The position numbers were made by a program, and so were the translations under genes. From NCBI GenBank assembly GCA_015709715.1, contig CP054184.1, positions 3,271,001 to 3,335,000 on the forward strand: 64,000 nt of DNA, in the 5' to 3' direction. The DNA comes from Nitrospira sp. (GTDB lineage Bacteria; Nitrospirota; Nitrospiria; Nitrospirales; Nitrospiraceae). The first letter of the stretch is position 1. Each line of letters begins with the position of its first letter. This document shows, piece by piece, positions 51,630 to 60,336 of the stretch. The notes beneath the pieces are model-generated. The model made no database searches, was not told the origin of the DNA, and was given only the letters and a program-made list of their open reading frames with translations.

Positions 51630-53468
51630 TTACCGCCGCTGAGGAGCGGTGAGAACGATATCGAGGTTCTTACCGAGAGCTTGGTGGGCCGGTAGTGCCT
51701 GCGGCTGTTGGTCCTGCTTGAATTGGCTTCGCGCCGTAGGGGACACCTTCTCTAATAGGTAGGTCGTGGCTTCGCCCAAGGTTACCTCGCCGTTGCGATT
51801 GCTGTCGGCGTCGCCGCGAAGCCCACGCAGCAGGGTGTAGGTCAACAATCCGTGCCGCCAATCATCCGATTCCAAACTCTTTCCGAACCCCGTCGTGCCG
51901 ATGATGCGGAACACCGAGTTGCCCGCTCCGCCCCATTTAGGCATGGGGGGCTTGGCGCGCTCGGCCCCGCTCTTGATGACCGTTCCATCGAAGATGAAGA
52001 GGATCTGCTTGGCTTTCAGTTGTCCTAAGGCGGCGTCCAGTTCTTTAAGAGGATATAGGCGCGTCGTGCTACCCAAGGATCCATCATAGGGAATCAAGAA
52101 CGTTTCTCCGGTCGGGGAGACGATGGCCTGTCCGGCGAAGTAGATCGTCACCACGGAGTCCTTGGTGACCTTCGAGGGCAACCAATCGTGGATCGCTTCT
52201 TCGATGTCCGGGCGCAGGGCCCCCCAGTCTCGCAGTAACCTGACATTGTTGGGTGGAAGCCCCCCCAGGGTCTGAAAATAGGCGGCGACCGTTTCGGCGT
52301 CAAGCCCCGCATATTTTCGCGCTGGGATATGCGGCTCGCGATAACTGCCGAGACCAATTGCGAGCAGGTAGCCGTCGCGTCGCTGGAAACCGGTTGAGAC
52401 CGGCGGAATCCGGTCTACATCGTCACCGTTGAGGGGGGCTGCTTGAAGGGCAGCACGCAAGGCTTGGGCAGGAGGAGGGGCTTGGCCGTCGGCGGGTATG
52501 AGAGAAACCTGGAATTCCGCCTGCTGCTGCGAGAGTGCTTGGGGCAGTGTCGCTACGAACTCCAGGGATTTTGAGCCACCCGGTTCGATCGGCCCCACGG
52601 AGAGTTTCGTTGCTGGGAATTGTCCGATCAGGGCCGGAGGTCCGGCGAGCTGGACGGCAGTTGCGGGCACGGCAGAGGAACCGGCATTGACGACGTCGAT
52701 ACGGATGCGGATGCGCTCACCGCCCTCGAGCACTTGGTTGCCGTTTTCATCCAGGAGGGTGGCCTTGAAGGTTAAGGATGATGCGGCTGGTCCGGCCGGC
52801 GGAGCGGTCGAGCCGGTCGCTTGGGCGGTCGATGCGACAGTCTGAGCTGCCGACGCGGTGCCCGCCTTGGCGGCAGGATCGAATAACACGCGCGCCTCCT
52901 GCATGAACTGTGCGGCCAGCACTGCGGATGTATCCTGCACCAATGGATCAATCACATAGTCGCAGCGTTGTTGGGTCAATTCCAGCTGCAGCCGTTCTTT
53001 TCGAGCGGCCTGCAGCGGCCGTTCGGCCAAGGGCGTGCCCGCTTGATCGAAAAACTCGGCAAAGGCGTCCAGGCCGAGTTCAGCCGGTGCCCGATCATAG
53101 AGGCCGTCCGTTTGAATCTTGAGCCGGGGTTCCAAGAGGCGGAGGCGGACAATCACATCCGGTTTCGCGTCCGTGGCGTGGCCGTCTTGCATCACCACCG
53201 TTCGAAATGTCTGATGGGCGGCCTGTATGAGCAGGTCTTCGGCCGTCGAGCCGATCGCCAGCGGACGAAACCGACCACACCCGTCGAGATATTGAGTCTT
53301 GGCTTCGGAGAGCGACGGATCGACCTCGATTCGGGCTGTCAGGGGAAGCGGAGGTCCGAGGTCCGGAAGTGTTTGTCGCGCGAAGCGGGCCTTGATAGTG
53401 TCGCAGCCGCCGAACGTTGACAGCTGGACGAGTAGGATGCCGCAGACGCACAGGCGATGGAGTCTCAA
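51630..53468 (-). CDS. Caspase-fold (C14-like) lipoprotein lacking the catalytic dyad
   Basis: The protein has about 612 residues from TTG 53468, chosen because GGAGG lies about nine bases upstream. A signal peptide with lipobox FGGC (Cys 22) anchors it to a membrane. Residues about 23-200 form an uncharacterised domain, about 215-345 a beta-sandwich of CARDB or Ig-like type (LDENGNQVLEGGERIRIRIDVVN), and about 380-600 a caspase-like p20 region (GYLLAIGLGSY, YAGLDAETVAAYFQTLGG, SVVTIYFAGQ, KQILFIFDG). The usual catalytic His of FAGHG is Gln (codon 52128-52130). The position of the catalytic Cys of DAC reads Gly (codon 51984-51986). An EF-hand-like loop DSNRNGEVTLGE (51771-51806) is intact. 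Proteolysis is therefore unlikely; a calcium-responsive scaffold or receptor is inferred. Confidence 0.8.
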   Translation of the reverse strand: MRLHRLCVCGILLVQLSTFGGCDTIKARFARQTLPDLGPPLPLTARIEVDPSLSEAKTQYLDGCGRFRPLAIGSTAEDLLIQAAHQTFRTVVMQDGHATDAKPDVIVRLRLLEPRLKIQTDGLYDRAPAELGLDAFAEFFDQAGTPLAERPLQAARKERLQLELTQQRCDYVIDPLVQDTSAVLAAQFMQEARVLFDPAAKAGTASAAQTVASTAQATGSTAPPAGPAASSLTFKATLLDENGNQVLEGGERIRIRIDVVNAGSSAVPATAVQLAGPPALIGQFPATKLSVGPIEPGGSKSLEFVATLPQALSQQQAEFQVSLIPADGQAPPPAQALRAALQAAPLNGDDVDRIPPVSTGFQRRDGYLLAIGLGSYREPHIPARKYAGLDAETVAAYFQTLGGLPPNNVRLLRDWGALRPDIEEAIHDWLPSKVTKDSVVTIYFAGQAIVSPTGETFLIPYDGSLGSTTRLYPLKELDAALGQLKAKQILFIFDGTVIKSGAERAKPPMPKWGGAGNSVFRIIGTTGFGKSLESDDWRHGLLTYTLLRGLRGDADSNRNGEVTLGEATTYLLEKVSPTARSQFKQDQQPQALPAHQALGKNLDIVLTAPQRR

Positions 53469-53606
53469 AGCGACAGGTTCCTCCCCGGAGCCGATGTTGC
53501 TCCGGCGCAAGTCGAAGGGGAACGGTACAGGAAAGAATGGGGCATTGCAACCGCGTCCGCGGATCGGTTGCCACCCTGCGAGGGCTCGTTTATCCTACGC
53601 GCCATC

Positions 53607-55334
53607 ATGCTGGTGTTGGGCCTTGCCAATATGCGGGATGCGGCGGCTGCCTTGCTGTCCGACGGGCAGATTGCCGCGGCAGCCGAGGAAGAGCGGTTCG
53701 TTCGGGAAAAACACGTGACGGCGTTGCCCGTCCAGGCCATCCGGTATTGTCTGCGAGAGGCGGGCTGCTCCTTGCGCGACGTGGACGCGATCGTCGTGCC
53801 TTGGAAGTATTGGGTCGTGGGCCGCCGGCTGCGCCTCGCGTTGACTGCCATGGCGCGTTCGCCGGCCTTGTTTCGCGTCAAGGGCCGGCGGACGTACGAA
53901 CGGTTCCGTGGGGAATGGGTCGAATTGTTCCGGCTTCGGCAGGAGTTGCGTCGACGCGTGGAATCAGGCGGGCCTCGACCCTTGTTCCTGGACCATCACC
54001 TCTGCCATGCAGCCAGTTCATTCCTGGTGTCGCCGCACGACCGTGCGGCCATTCTCGTGGTTGACGGAGCCTCGGAAGCAGATACGGCCTTGCTGGCGAT
54101 CGGAGAGGGCACGCGGATCAGCGTCCTGGATCGCGTCCCGCTGCCCCATTCGCTCGGTCAATTTTATGCCGCGATGACTGCCTTCTTGGGATTTCGGCCG
54201 GACTACGATGAGTACATCGTGATGGGCCTCGCGGCGTCCGGCGATCCGATCTTCGCGGAGGCCTTGCGCCGTGAGGTGCTTCGTCTGTTGCCTCACGGGC
54301 GCTTCGAGCTGAACACGCGCGTACTCGATTTCCATCTGGCTCGAGCCGGGTTGTTCACGGAGGCGTTCACCCGTCTCTTCGGTCCACCGCGGCGTCCGAT
54401 GGATCCGTTGACGCAACGCCATCGAGACGTGGCGGCCAGTGCGCAGGTCGTGTTGGAAGAGGCGCTGCTCCATTTGGGGCGCCATCTACGGACCATCACC
54501 CGGGCGGAGTCGCTGTGCCTGGCAGGCGGAGTCGCCTACAATTGTGCCGTCAACGGTCGGCTGCGCGCGGAGCTTGGATTTAGGGAGGTCTACGTGCCTC
54601 CGGCGGCTGGTGATGCGGGTGCGGCGCTGGGAGCTGCCGTCTGGTGGACCGCCAGGCGTAAGGGAACAAGAACGAGCATGCCGTCGGCGTTCTGGGGGCC
54701 GCACTTCAATGCGGCCGATTGTCAGGCGGCGTTGGTGCGGGCCGGGTTGATCGCTGAGCCGCTCTCTGAACCGGATCTCTCCCATCGCGTGGCCACGGAA
54801 CTTGCGCGAGGCCGCTTGGTCTTTTGGTTCCAAGGACGCATGGAATGGGGCCCGCGTGCGCTAGGCAATCGGAGTCTACTCGCGGATCCGCGCCGCGAGG
54901 ACATGCGCGAACTCATCAATAGTAAGGTGAAGCAGCGGGAAGCCTTTCGTCCCTTCGCCCCCTCCGTGTTGGCCGAGCGAGCGACGGAGTTGTTCGAGCT
55001 GCCCGGACCGTCGGAGTTCATGCAGTTCACGGTGCGAGTGAAGGCTTCGGCGAAGGGGCTGATTCCAGCGGTGACGCATGTCGACGGTACCGCACGGGTC
55101 CAGACGGTCACGCGTGAGGCCAATCCCCGCTTCCACGCACTTTTGACGGCTTTTGATCACCTCACCGGCGTGCCGGTGTTGCTCAATACTTCGTTTAATG
55201 TGCAGGAACCGATCGTGTGTACGCCTGAAGACGCCGTACGGTGTTTCTTGCGGACACGGGTCGAGTGGCTGGTGCTCGGTACCCTGCTGGTGGGGCGCCC
55301 CTCAAGACCGTCTACCGTGACCCATGCCTGTTGA
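53607..55334 (+). CDS. NodU/CmcH-type carbamoyltransferase
   Basis: This 575-residue enzyme transfers carbamoyl from carbamoyl phosphate, through carbamoyl-adenylate, to a hydroxyl group. The N-terminal Kae1-like part shows AAAALLSDG, AAEEERFVREKH and LDHHLCHAASSF, with the metal-binding histidines. The middle has GLAASGD and CLAGGVAYNCAVNG, and the C-terminal YrdC-like/carbamoyl part has MEWGPRALGNRSLLADPR and LLNTSFNVQEPIVCTPEDAV. Known members carbamoylate Nod factors, antibiotics or surface glycans. The following GT-C-like gene overlaps by 11 bases, so a role in decorating a glycan is likely by context. It is divergent from the caspase-fold lipoprotein gene. Confidence 0.92.
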   Translation: MLVLGLANMRDAAAALLSDGQIAAAAEEERFVREKHVTALPVQAIRYCLREAGCSLRDVDAIVVPWKYWVVGRRLRLALTAMARSPALFRVKGRRTYERFRGEWVELFRLRQELRRRVESGGPRPLFLDHHLCHAASSFLVSPHDRAAILVVDGASEADTALLAIGEGTRISVLDRVPLPHSLGQFYAAMTAFLGFRPDYDEYIVMGLAASGDPIFAEALRREVLRLLPHGRFELNTRVLDFHLARAGLFTEAFTRLFGPPRRPMDPLTQRHRDVAASAQVVLEEALLHLGRHLRTITRAESLCLAGGVAYNCAVNGRLRAELGFREVYVPPAAGDAGAALGAAVWWTARRKGTRTSMPSAFWGPHFNAADCQAALVRAGLIAEPLSEPDLSHRVATELARGRLVFWFQGRMEWGPRALGNRSLLADPRREDMRELINSKVKQREAFRPFAPSVLAERATELFELPGPSEFMQFTVRVKASAKGLIPAVTHVDGTARVQTVTREANPRFHALLTAFDHLTGVPVLLNTSFNVQEPIVCTPEDAVRCFLRTRVEWLVLGTLLVGRPSRPSTVTHAC

Positions 55335-56868
55335 GCCTCCCCGCTCGGCAGCGTTTCCGTTGCAGTCGGCGCTTCGGATTCTTCTGGATTTGCTCCTTCT
55401 CTGCTTCGCGCTGAACTTGGTGCTCCAACCGTTGGTGGAGCCGGACTTTGGCTGGCATCTGCGTGCCGGGCTGGATTGGCTCTCGCACGGGTTGCGGCTG
55501 CCGGATACCGATCCCTACTCCCATACGATGCCCGACTGGCGATGGGTGGAACATGCTTGGCTGACCGATGGCATCGTGGCCCTGCTGTATCGGACCTTCG
55601 GCGCGTTCGGTGGATTGGTGGTGATCCTGTGGTTTGGTCTGGTGACCCTCCTGGCCTGGTGGGCGGCTGCTGCCGCGGCTGCTGTCTCGCGGACCTACCG
55701 ATTGATCGCCATGGTCGCCGGTCTTTGGGTGGCCTTGCCCTTTCTTGGTGCCAGGACACAATTGGTCAGCGTACTCGGCTTCGCGGTGCTGTTGTGGTGG
55801 TGGCCTCAGATCCGCCAAGGCCGGCGACAATGGCTGTGGGGCTTGCCGCCGTTTTTTGTACTTTGGGCCAACCTCCATGGAGGCTTCACCGCCGGGCTCT
55901 TTCTGTTGGGGCTATTGTTGCTCTCGTCGCTGTTGTTGCGCGTGACAGTCGATCGGTGGCCTGCGGTGGCTGCGTGGCTCGACGAGCCGATCTTGTCATG
56001 GGAAAGATGGCTGCATCTCTCGCTGATCGTACTGGTGGCGGCGCTGGTGACGCTGCTCAATCCCTACGGGTGGCGGCTGCATGCCGAGATCTACGACTCG
56101 CTGACGGATCGATTTATGGTCGACACGTTGCGGGAGTGGCAGCCGGTCTCTTTGCAAGGATGGGCCGGCCGGGCCTACGGCTGGTATTTGGCGGGACTGG
56201 CCGTCCTCGTCATCGGGTGGTATCGACGTATCGAACCCGTACGATGGATGCTGGTGCTGGTGATGCTTGCACTGTCGCTACGGCATTGGAGGAACGTCAC
56301 CCTGTTTTTGATCGTGAGTCTGCCGCTTGCCGCGGAGCTGCTCCCGCTGGTGACAGCCTCGCTCCGCCGGTGGGCGCCGATCCTGACGCGTCAACCGAAC
56401 ATCGCGCTGGGGCTGGTGACGTTGACGGTGGGGGGGACGCTCTCAAGTTTGGGGACCGACCATCTGATCCATGTCTGGCGATCCGGTACGGCCACGGAAG
56501 CCTCGTTTGAAGAGACCGAGTACCCGATCGAAGCCGTTCGCTGGATTCGGCACCATCGCAGCGAACTCGGCAGCAGAGTCTATAACGACTATGGCCACGG
56601 TGGCTTTCTGCTGTGGCAATTGCCGGGCGAGCGCATCTTCATCGACGGCAGGATGCCGGCGTGGCACCTCGGAGACCGTTGGATTTTTCGGGACTATGTG
56701 GAACTGAACCGGGAGGAGGCGCCGACGCTTGTACTATTGGATCGATACGAGGTGGACTGGGCCATCACGCAACGCGGCGGTCCGGTCGCTCGTGCGTTGG
56801 AATCTCAGCGAGGATGGCGCACCCTCTACACCGATGAAAAGGTGGTCATTCTGCGCCGTCCGGCCTGA
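55324..56868 (+). CDS. GT-C-like multi-pass membrane protein
   Basis: This 514-residue inner-membrane protein has about eleven helices and a C-terminal soluble portion (about 390-514). An acidic residue early in the first periplasmic loop, EPDFGWHLRAG, followed by DTDPYSHTMPDWRWVEHAWL, resembles the Asp-containing loop of GT-C lipid-linked sugar transferases. The C-terminal part has NDYGHGGFLLWQLPGERIFIDGR, a pattern seen in this uncharacterised family. It overlaps the end of the carbamoyltransferase gene and is convergent with a GT2 gene 18 bases away. Sugar donor and acceptor are unknown. Confidence 0.72.
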   Translation: MPVEPPRSAAFPLQSALRILLDLLLLCFALNLVLQPLVEPDFGWHLRAGLDWLSHGLRLPDTDPYSHTMPDWRWVEHAWLTDGIVALLYRTFGAFGGLVVILWFGLVTLLAWWAAAAAAAVSRTYRLIAMVAGLWVALPFLGARTQLVSVLGFAVLLWWWPQIRQGRRQWLWGLPPFFVLWANLHGGFTAGLFLLGLLLLSSLLLRVTVDRWPAVAAWLDEPILSWERWLHLSLIVLVAALVTLLNPYGWRLHAEIYDSLTDRFMVDTLREWQPVSLQGWAGRAYGWYLAGLAVLVIGWYRRIEPVRWMLVLVMLALSLRHWRNVTLFLIVSLPLAAELLPLVTASLRRWAPILTRQPNIALGLVTLTVGGTLSSLGTDHLIHVWRSGTATEASFEETEYPIEAVRWIRHHRSELGSRVYNDYGHGGFLLWQLPGERIFIDGRMPAWHLGDRWIFRDYVELNREEAPTLVLLDRYEVDWAITQRGGPVARALESQRGWRTLYTDEKVVILRRPA

Positions 56869-56886
56869 TTCGCTGCCGTTGCTCTG

Positions 56887-57699
56887 TTACGGATGGGAGG
56901 GTTCGATGGACGCCAAGGCCGGTTCGATCGGCTGTAAGAGCTCACGGCTTCGAGGATGGTAGAACCCCTCTGCCTCACGCCTCCGAATCTCCAGCAGTTC
57001 CTGCAGCATCGTGAAACCGTCCCGCCAGACGCGGACTTTGGAGCCCGGCTGGTCGGCCCAATTGACCGGCACTTCCGCGATGCGGTAGCCGCGTCGCTGG
57101 GCGACGTAGAGCACTTCGAGGTCGAATGCATACCCATTCACGCAGGTCACCGCAAACAGGTCCTGGGCTACGGAGCGGCGGAACAACTTGAATCCGCATT
57201 GGGTGTCGGCGAGGGGAAGCCCAAGACGCTGCACCATGCCATTGAAGGTCGTTCCCAATGCGCTGCGCAGCCAGCGCGCCTGAACGGTGTAGCCCGGTTG
57301 CCGTGAGGCCAAGGCGCGTGATCCGATGGCCAGGTCTGCCCCCGCCTCAAGCGCCTGCTCCAAGTGGGAGAATTCTTCGATAGGGGTGGCCCCGTCGGCA
57401 TCCGTAAACAGTTGCAGCAGTCCCCGCGCTGTCTGCATGCCATGGCGGACGGCGGCCCCCTTTCCCATGTTGTTGGGCAGGCGAATCAGCCGAATCTGCG
57501 GAATCCGTAGGGCCGCAGACTCCACCTCTCGCGCGGTTCCGTCCAAGCTGCCGTCGTCGACGACGAGGATTTCATAGGCCAACCTGCGTTGGGTCAAATG
57601 GGTTGCGATATGCTGGAGAGTCGGGGGGAGGCGATGGGCTTCATTGTAGGCCGGGACGATGACCGAGAGATACGGCGCTTGAGTCGAGGTGAGTGTCAC
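56887..57699 (-). CDS. GT2 family glycosyltransferase (dolichyl-phosphate glucosyltransferase/DPM1-like)
   Basis: This protein of about 270 residues has a GT-A fold with SVIVPAYNEAHRLPPTL, VVDDGSLDGTAREV, NMGKGAAVRHGM, the metal motif TDADGATPIEE and FKLFRR near the acceptor site. This is the ALG5/DPM1-like set that moves a sugar from a nucleotide to a polyprenyl phosphate. It has no membrane helix at the C-terminus. The start at GTG 57699, with GGAGG ten bases upstream, is chosen because the conserved region begins right after; the frame is open to 57807. It could supply polyprenyl-phosphate sugar to the GT-C-like protein encoded next to it. Confidence 0.85.
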   Translation of the reverse strand: MTLTSTQAPYLSVIVPAYNEAHRLPPTLQHIATHLTQRRLAYEILVVDDGSLDGTAREVESAALRIPQIRLIRLPNNMGKGAAVRHGMQTARGLLQLFTDADGATPIEEFSHLEQALEAGADLAIGSRALASRQPGYTVQARWLRSALGTTFNGMVQRLGLPLADTQCGFKLFRRSVAQDLFAVTCVNGYAFDLEVLYVAQRRGYRIAEVPVNWADQPGSKVRVWRDGFTMLQELLEIRRREAEGFYHPRSRELLQPIEPALASIEPSHP

Positions 57700-57891
57700 G
57701 CGGAGACAGCCTCCAGCCGGAGTGTGTTGCTGCCGATGGTCCTTGACGCGTCGCTGTTGGGCCGACACGGTAGCCGAGCCGGAGGGGAATTGCAAGCGCA
57801 GCGTCACGGTTCTTGACAGGCTCCCCCTCCGGAGGCGATCGTGATTGGGCGCGAGGCCGTGCGCACGGAATGAAGCGGAAGGAGGCCTGTC

Positions 57892-58662
57892 ATGTCCCGC
57901 TATCGTACCCGGCTTCTGGTCCTGATCGGCGTCATGCTGTCGGTGGGCTGTGCAGGGCCCACTCCCGCTAGTCGGCTCGCCCAGTACGTACCGATTTCCA
58001 GGCCGGGTGACTCCGCACTCACCCGGTTACCGGATCAGCGGCCTGTTCGAGCGACGTTGGTCCTTATCGCCGATCGTTCAGAGTCGGAAGCGCCGCCGTT
58101 GTTACCGGAGGTGGTGCAAGAGCGGTTGGCCGAGAAGCTGCGCGAGGACATCAATCGGGGCTTTCCCATTGTCATCGAGCGGGTCGTACAGTTGGGGGAG
58201 ATTCCGGCCGGAGGGGCCAAACTCGATTGGCGAACCGTGGCCGGGCAGCAGGGGGCGGAGTACCTCGTGGTGGCGGTGTTATCCGGTGTGGAACAGGAGT
58301 ATCCCGTCTCCTTGTTCCTAGGCTGGACGACTCATCGTCAGCCGGGCGTGCGGCGGGATCACTGGGCGCTCGTTGAGGCCGCGTTGATCGAGGGCCGGAG
58401 CGGGCGAGTGGTGCTGCAGGCGGAAGGGCGGGCCTGGGCGACGTTGGATCGTCCCACGGCGCCGGGGATCTCGCAATGGTACCCTGTCATCTATTTGCGG
58501 CCGCAGGATCCGGAGCGGCGCATCTGGCCCTCCAACTACGAGGTCGCCCCGGTGACGCTCCAAGTCGTCGCCACGGAACGGGCCGCCAAGCGGTTGGCGG
58601 ACAATCTCCAGCGGGCGTGGGTGGAACGGCGGGATGTCGAACTGGCTTCCATGTCTCGGTGA
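57892..58662 (+). CDS. Lipoprotein of unknown function
   Basis: This 256-residue lipoprotein has a signal peptide with lipobox SVGC (Cys 20) and a mature alpha/beta domain. It includes RATLVLIADRSESE, LPEVVQERLAEKLREDINRGFPIVIERVVQLGE and EYLVVAVLSGVEQEYPVSLFL, a layout like periplasmic proteins related to the LPS or peptidoglycan assembly lipoproteins. No named family recognised. AAGGAGG precedes the ATG. It is divergent from the GT2 gene, and htrA follows 131 bases downstream. Confidence 0.65.
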   Translation: MSRYRTRLLVLIGVMLSVGCAGPTPASRLAQYVPISRPGDSALTRLPDQRPVRATLVLIADRSESEAPPLLPEVVQERLAEKLREDINRGFPIVIERVVQLGEIPAGGAKLDWRTVAGQQGAEYLVVAVLSGVEQEYPVSLFLGWTTHRQPGVRRDHWALVEAALIEGRSGRVVLQAEGRAWATLDRPTAPGISQWYPVIYLRPQDPERRIWPSNYEVAPVTLQVVATERAAKRLADNLQRAWVERRDVELASMSR

Positions 58663-58702
58663 TGCAACGGCTGCGGCGCCGCTCTGTCGAGGTTTTTCCT
58701 CT

Positions 58703-58732
58703 TTGAAGGCGATTCTTGGAATAGTGTAGAAT
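58703..58732 (+). promoter_or_regulatory. Sigma-70-like promoter for htrA
   Basis: TTGAAG (58703-58708) and TAGAAT (58727-58732) are spaced by 18 bases, about 60 bases before the htrA ATG at 58794. I see no clear sigma-E-type element. Confidence 0.5.
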
Positions 58733-58793
58733 GACACGTTCAACGTCGAGAGGCAGTCAGTCTCCCTCATCTTCAGGCTTCCGGAGGAGTCAC

Positions 58794-60314
58794 ATGGTGT
58801 ATCGACATCGGCGCAGTAAGGTACTGTCCGTGCTCGCGGGTCTCACAATGGTTGCCGCTACATTTCCGGTCGGAGGATCGCTGACCGGGTATCAGGCTGA
58901 GGCGGCCGGTGTGCCCCCGGCGTTTGCCCAGGGATTCTCTGAAATCGTCAAGGCGGTGACCCCGGCAGTGGTGAATATTGCCGTGACCGGCGGCGGAGAG
59001 GGGCGTCGCGAAGGTCGTCGCCAACTCCCGCCTGGTGGACCCTTCGGCGGACCGCCTCCCGGTGAAGAACCTCCCGGCATGGAACCGCCGGGCCCTCCGG
59101 GTGGACCTCCGGAACGCGGACCGCATCGGCCGGATCAGAGCGCCGGCTCCGGCGTTATTCTGGATCCGAACGGCTATATCGTGACGAACAATCACGTCGT
59201 GGAAGGTGCAACCCAAATTACCGTGACGCTGTCCGATCGGCGTGAGTTTCCAGCCAAGATCGTTGGTACCGATCCCAAGACCGACCTGGCCATCATCAAG
59301 ATTGAGGCCAAGGACCTGAGTTCCTTGAAGTGGGGGGATTATGAAGAGCTGCAGGTCGGCGATCTCGTGTTGGCCGTGGGCAGTCCCTTCGGCCTCAGTT
59401 CCACGGTGACGCTCGGCATCATCAGCGCATTGGGCCGAGGCAACGTGGGCATCGCCGACTATGAAGATTTCATTCAAACCGATGCGGCCATCAATCCGGG
59501 AAACTCCGGCGGCGCACTGGTCGACATGCGAGGGAAGCTGATCGGGATCAATACGGCGATCTTCTCGCGAACCGGCGGGTCGGAAGGCATTGGCTTCGCC
59601 ATCCCTAGCAGCATTGCGACGGACATCGTGGACAGCCTGACCAAGACCGGGAAGGTGGTTCGGGGCTGGATGGGGGTCGCCATTCAGGAAATCACGCCGG
59701 CCCTCGCCAAGTCGTTCAAATTGCCCGAGCAGCGCAAGGGCGTCTTGATCAGCGACGTAAACGAGAACGGGCCGTCCCATACGGCCGGCATGCGCCGGGG
59801 CGATGTGGTCATCGCCTTCAACGGCAAGGAAGTGCAGAGCGTCAGCCAGTTGCGGAACCTCGTGGCCCGCACCGGGGTCGGGAAGGAAGCCGACATCAAG
59901 ATTTTGCGCGACGGCAAGGAGCAAACCTTGAAGATCAAGGTCGCGGAGCGACCGTCGGATGAGGTGTTGGCCAAGCGGGAGCCGGGTCCGTCCAACGCGC
60001 CCACTGAGACCGTGAAGCCGCCGGACAATGTCTTGGCGTCCTTGCGTGTGCAGATGCTCGATGCGGCGATGCAGAGCCAGCTGAATTTGCCGGCCAAGAC
60101 CAACGGGGTGGTCATCAGCTCCGTCGAGGCGGGCAGCGCCGCCGAAGCGGCAGGGCTGCAGCGCGGTGATGTGATCCAGGAAGTGAACCACGAGGTGGTG
60201 AAGAGCCTGGAGGACTATCAGAAGGCCTCCGCCAAGGTGAAGAAAGACGAGATGGTCGTCCTCTTGCTGAGCCGGCAGGGGAATAACCTGTTCGTAGCCG
60301 TCAACCCGAAGTAA
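58794..60314 (+). CDS. degP: Periplasmic serine protease HtrA/DegP
   Basis: This 506-residue protein has a signal peptide or anchor (about 8-30), a trypsin-like domain with H134 (TNNHVV), D164 (KTDLAI) and S238 (GNSGG), and two PDZ domains (about 300-385 and 405-500, with GVLISDVNENGPSHTAGMRRGD and GVVISSVEAGSAAEAAGLQRGD). It degrades or refolds damaged envelope proteins. The LA-loop region before the catalytic His (about 68-115) is an unusual Gly/Pro/Glu-rich insert with repeated PPG units. GGAGG precedes the ATG. tatC follows after 22 bases. Confidence 0.94.
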   Translation: MVYRHRRSKVLSVLAGLTMVAATFPVGGSLTGYQAEAAGVPPAFAQGFSEIVKAVTPAVVNIAVTGGGEGRREGRRQLPPGGPFGGPPPGEEPPGMEPPGPPGGPPERGPHRPDQSAGSGVILDPNGYIVTNNHVVEGATQITVTLSDRREFPAKIVGTDPKTDLAIIKIEAKDLSSLKWGDYEELQVGDLVLAVGSPFGLSSTVTLGIISALGRGNVGIADYEDFIQTDAAINPGNSGGALVDMRGKLIGINTAIFSRTGGSEGIGFAIPSSIATDIVDSLTKTGKVVRGWMGVAIQEITPALAKSFKLPEQRKGVLISDVNENGPSHTAGMRRGDVVIAFNGKEVQSVSQLRNLVARTGVGKEADIKILRDGKEQTLKIKVAERPSDEVLAKREPGPSNAPTETVKPPDNVLASLRVQMLDAAMQSQLNLPAKTNGVVISSVEAGSAAEAAGLQRGDVIQEVNHEVVKSLEDYQKASAKVKKDEMVVLLLSRQGNNLFVAVNPK

Positions 60315-60336
60315 GGGATCGGTTTTGTGAAGGCTC

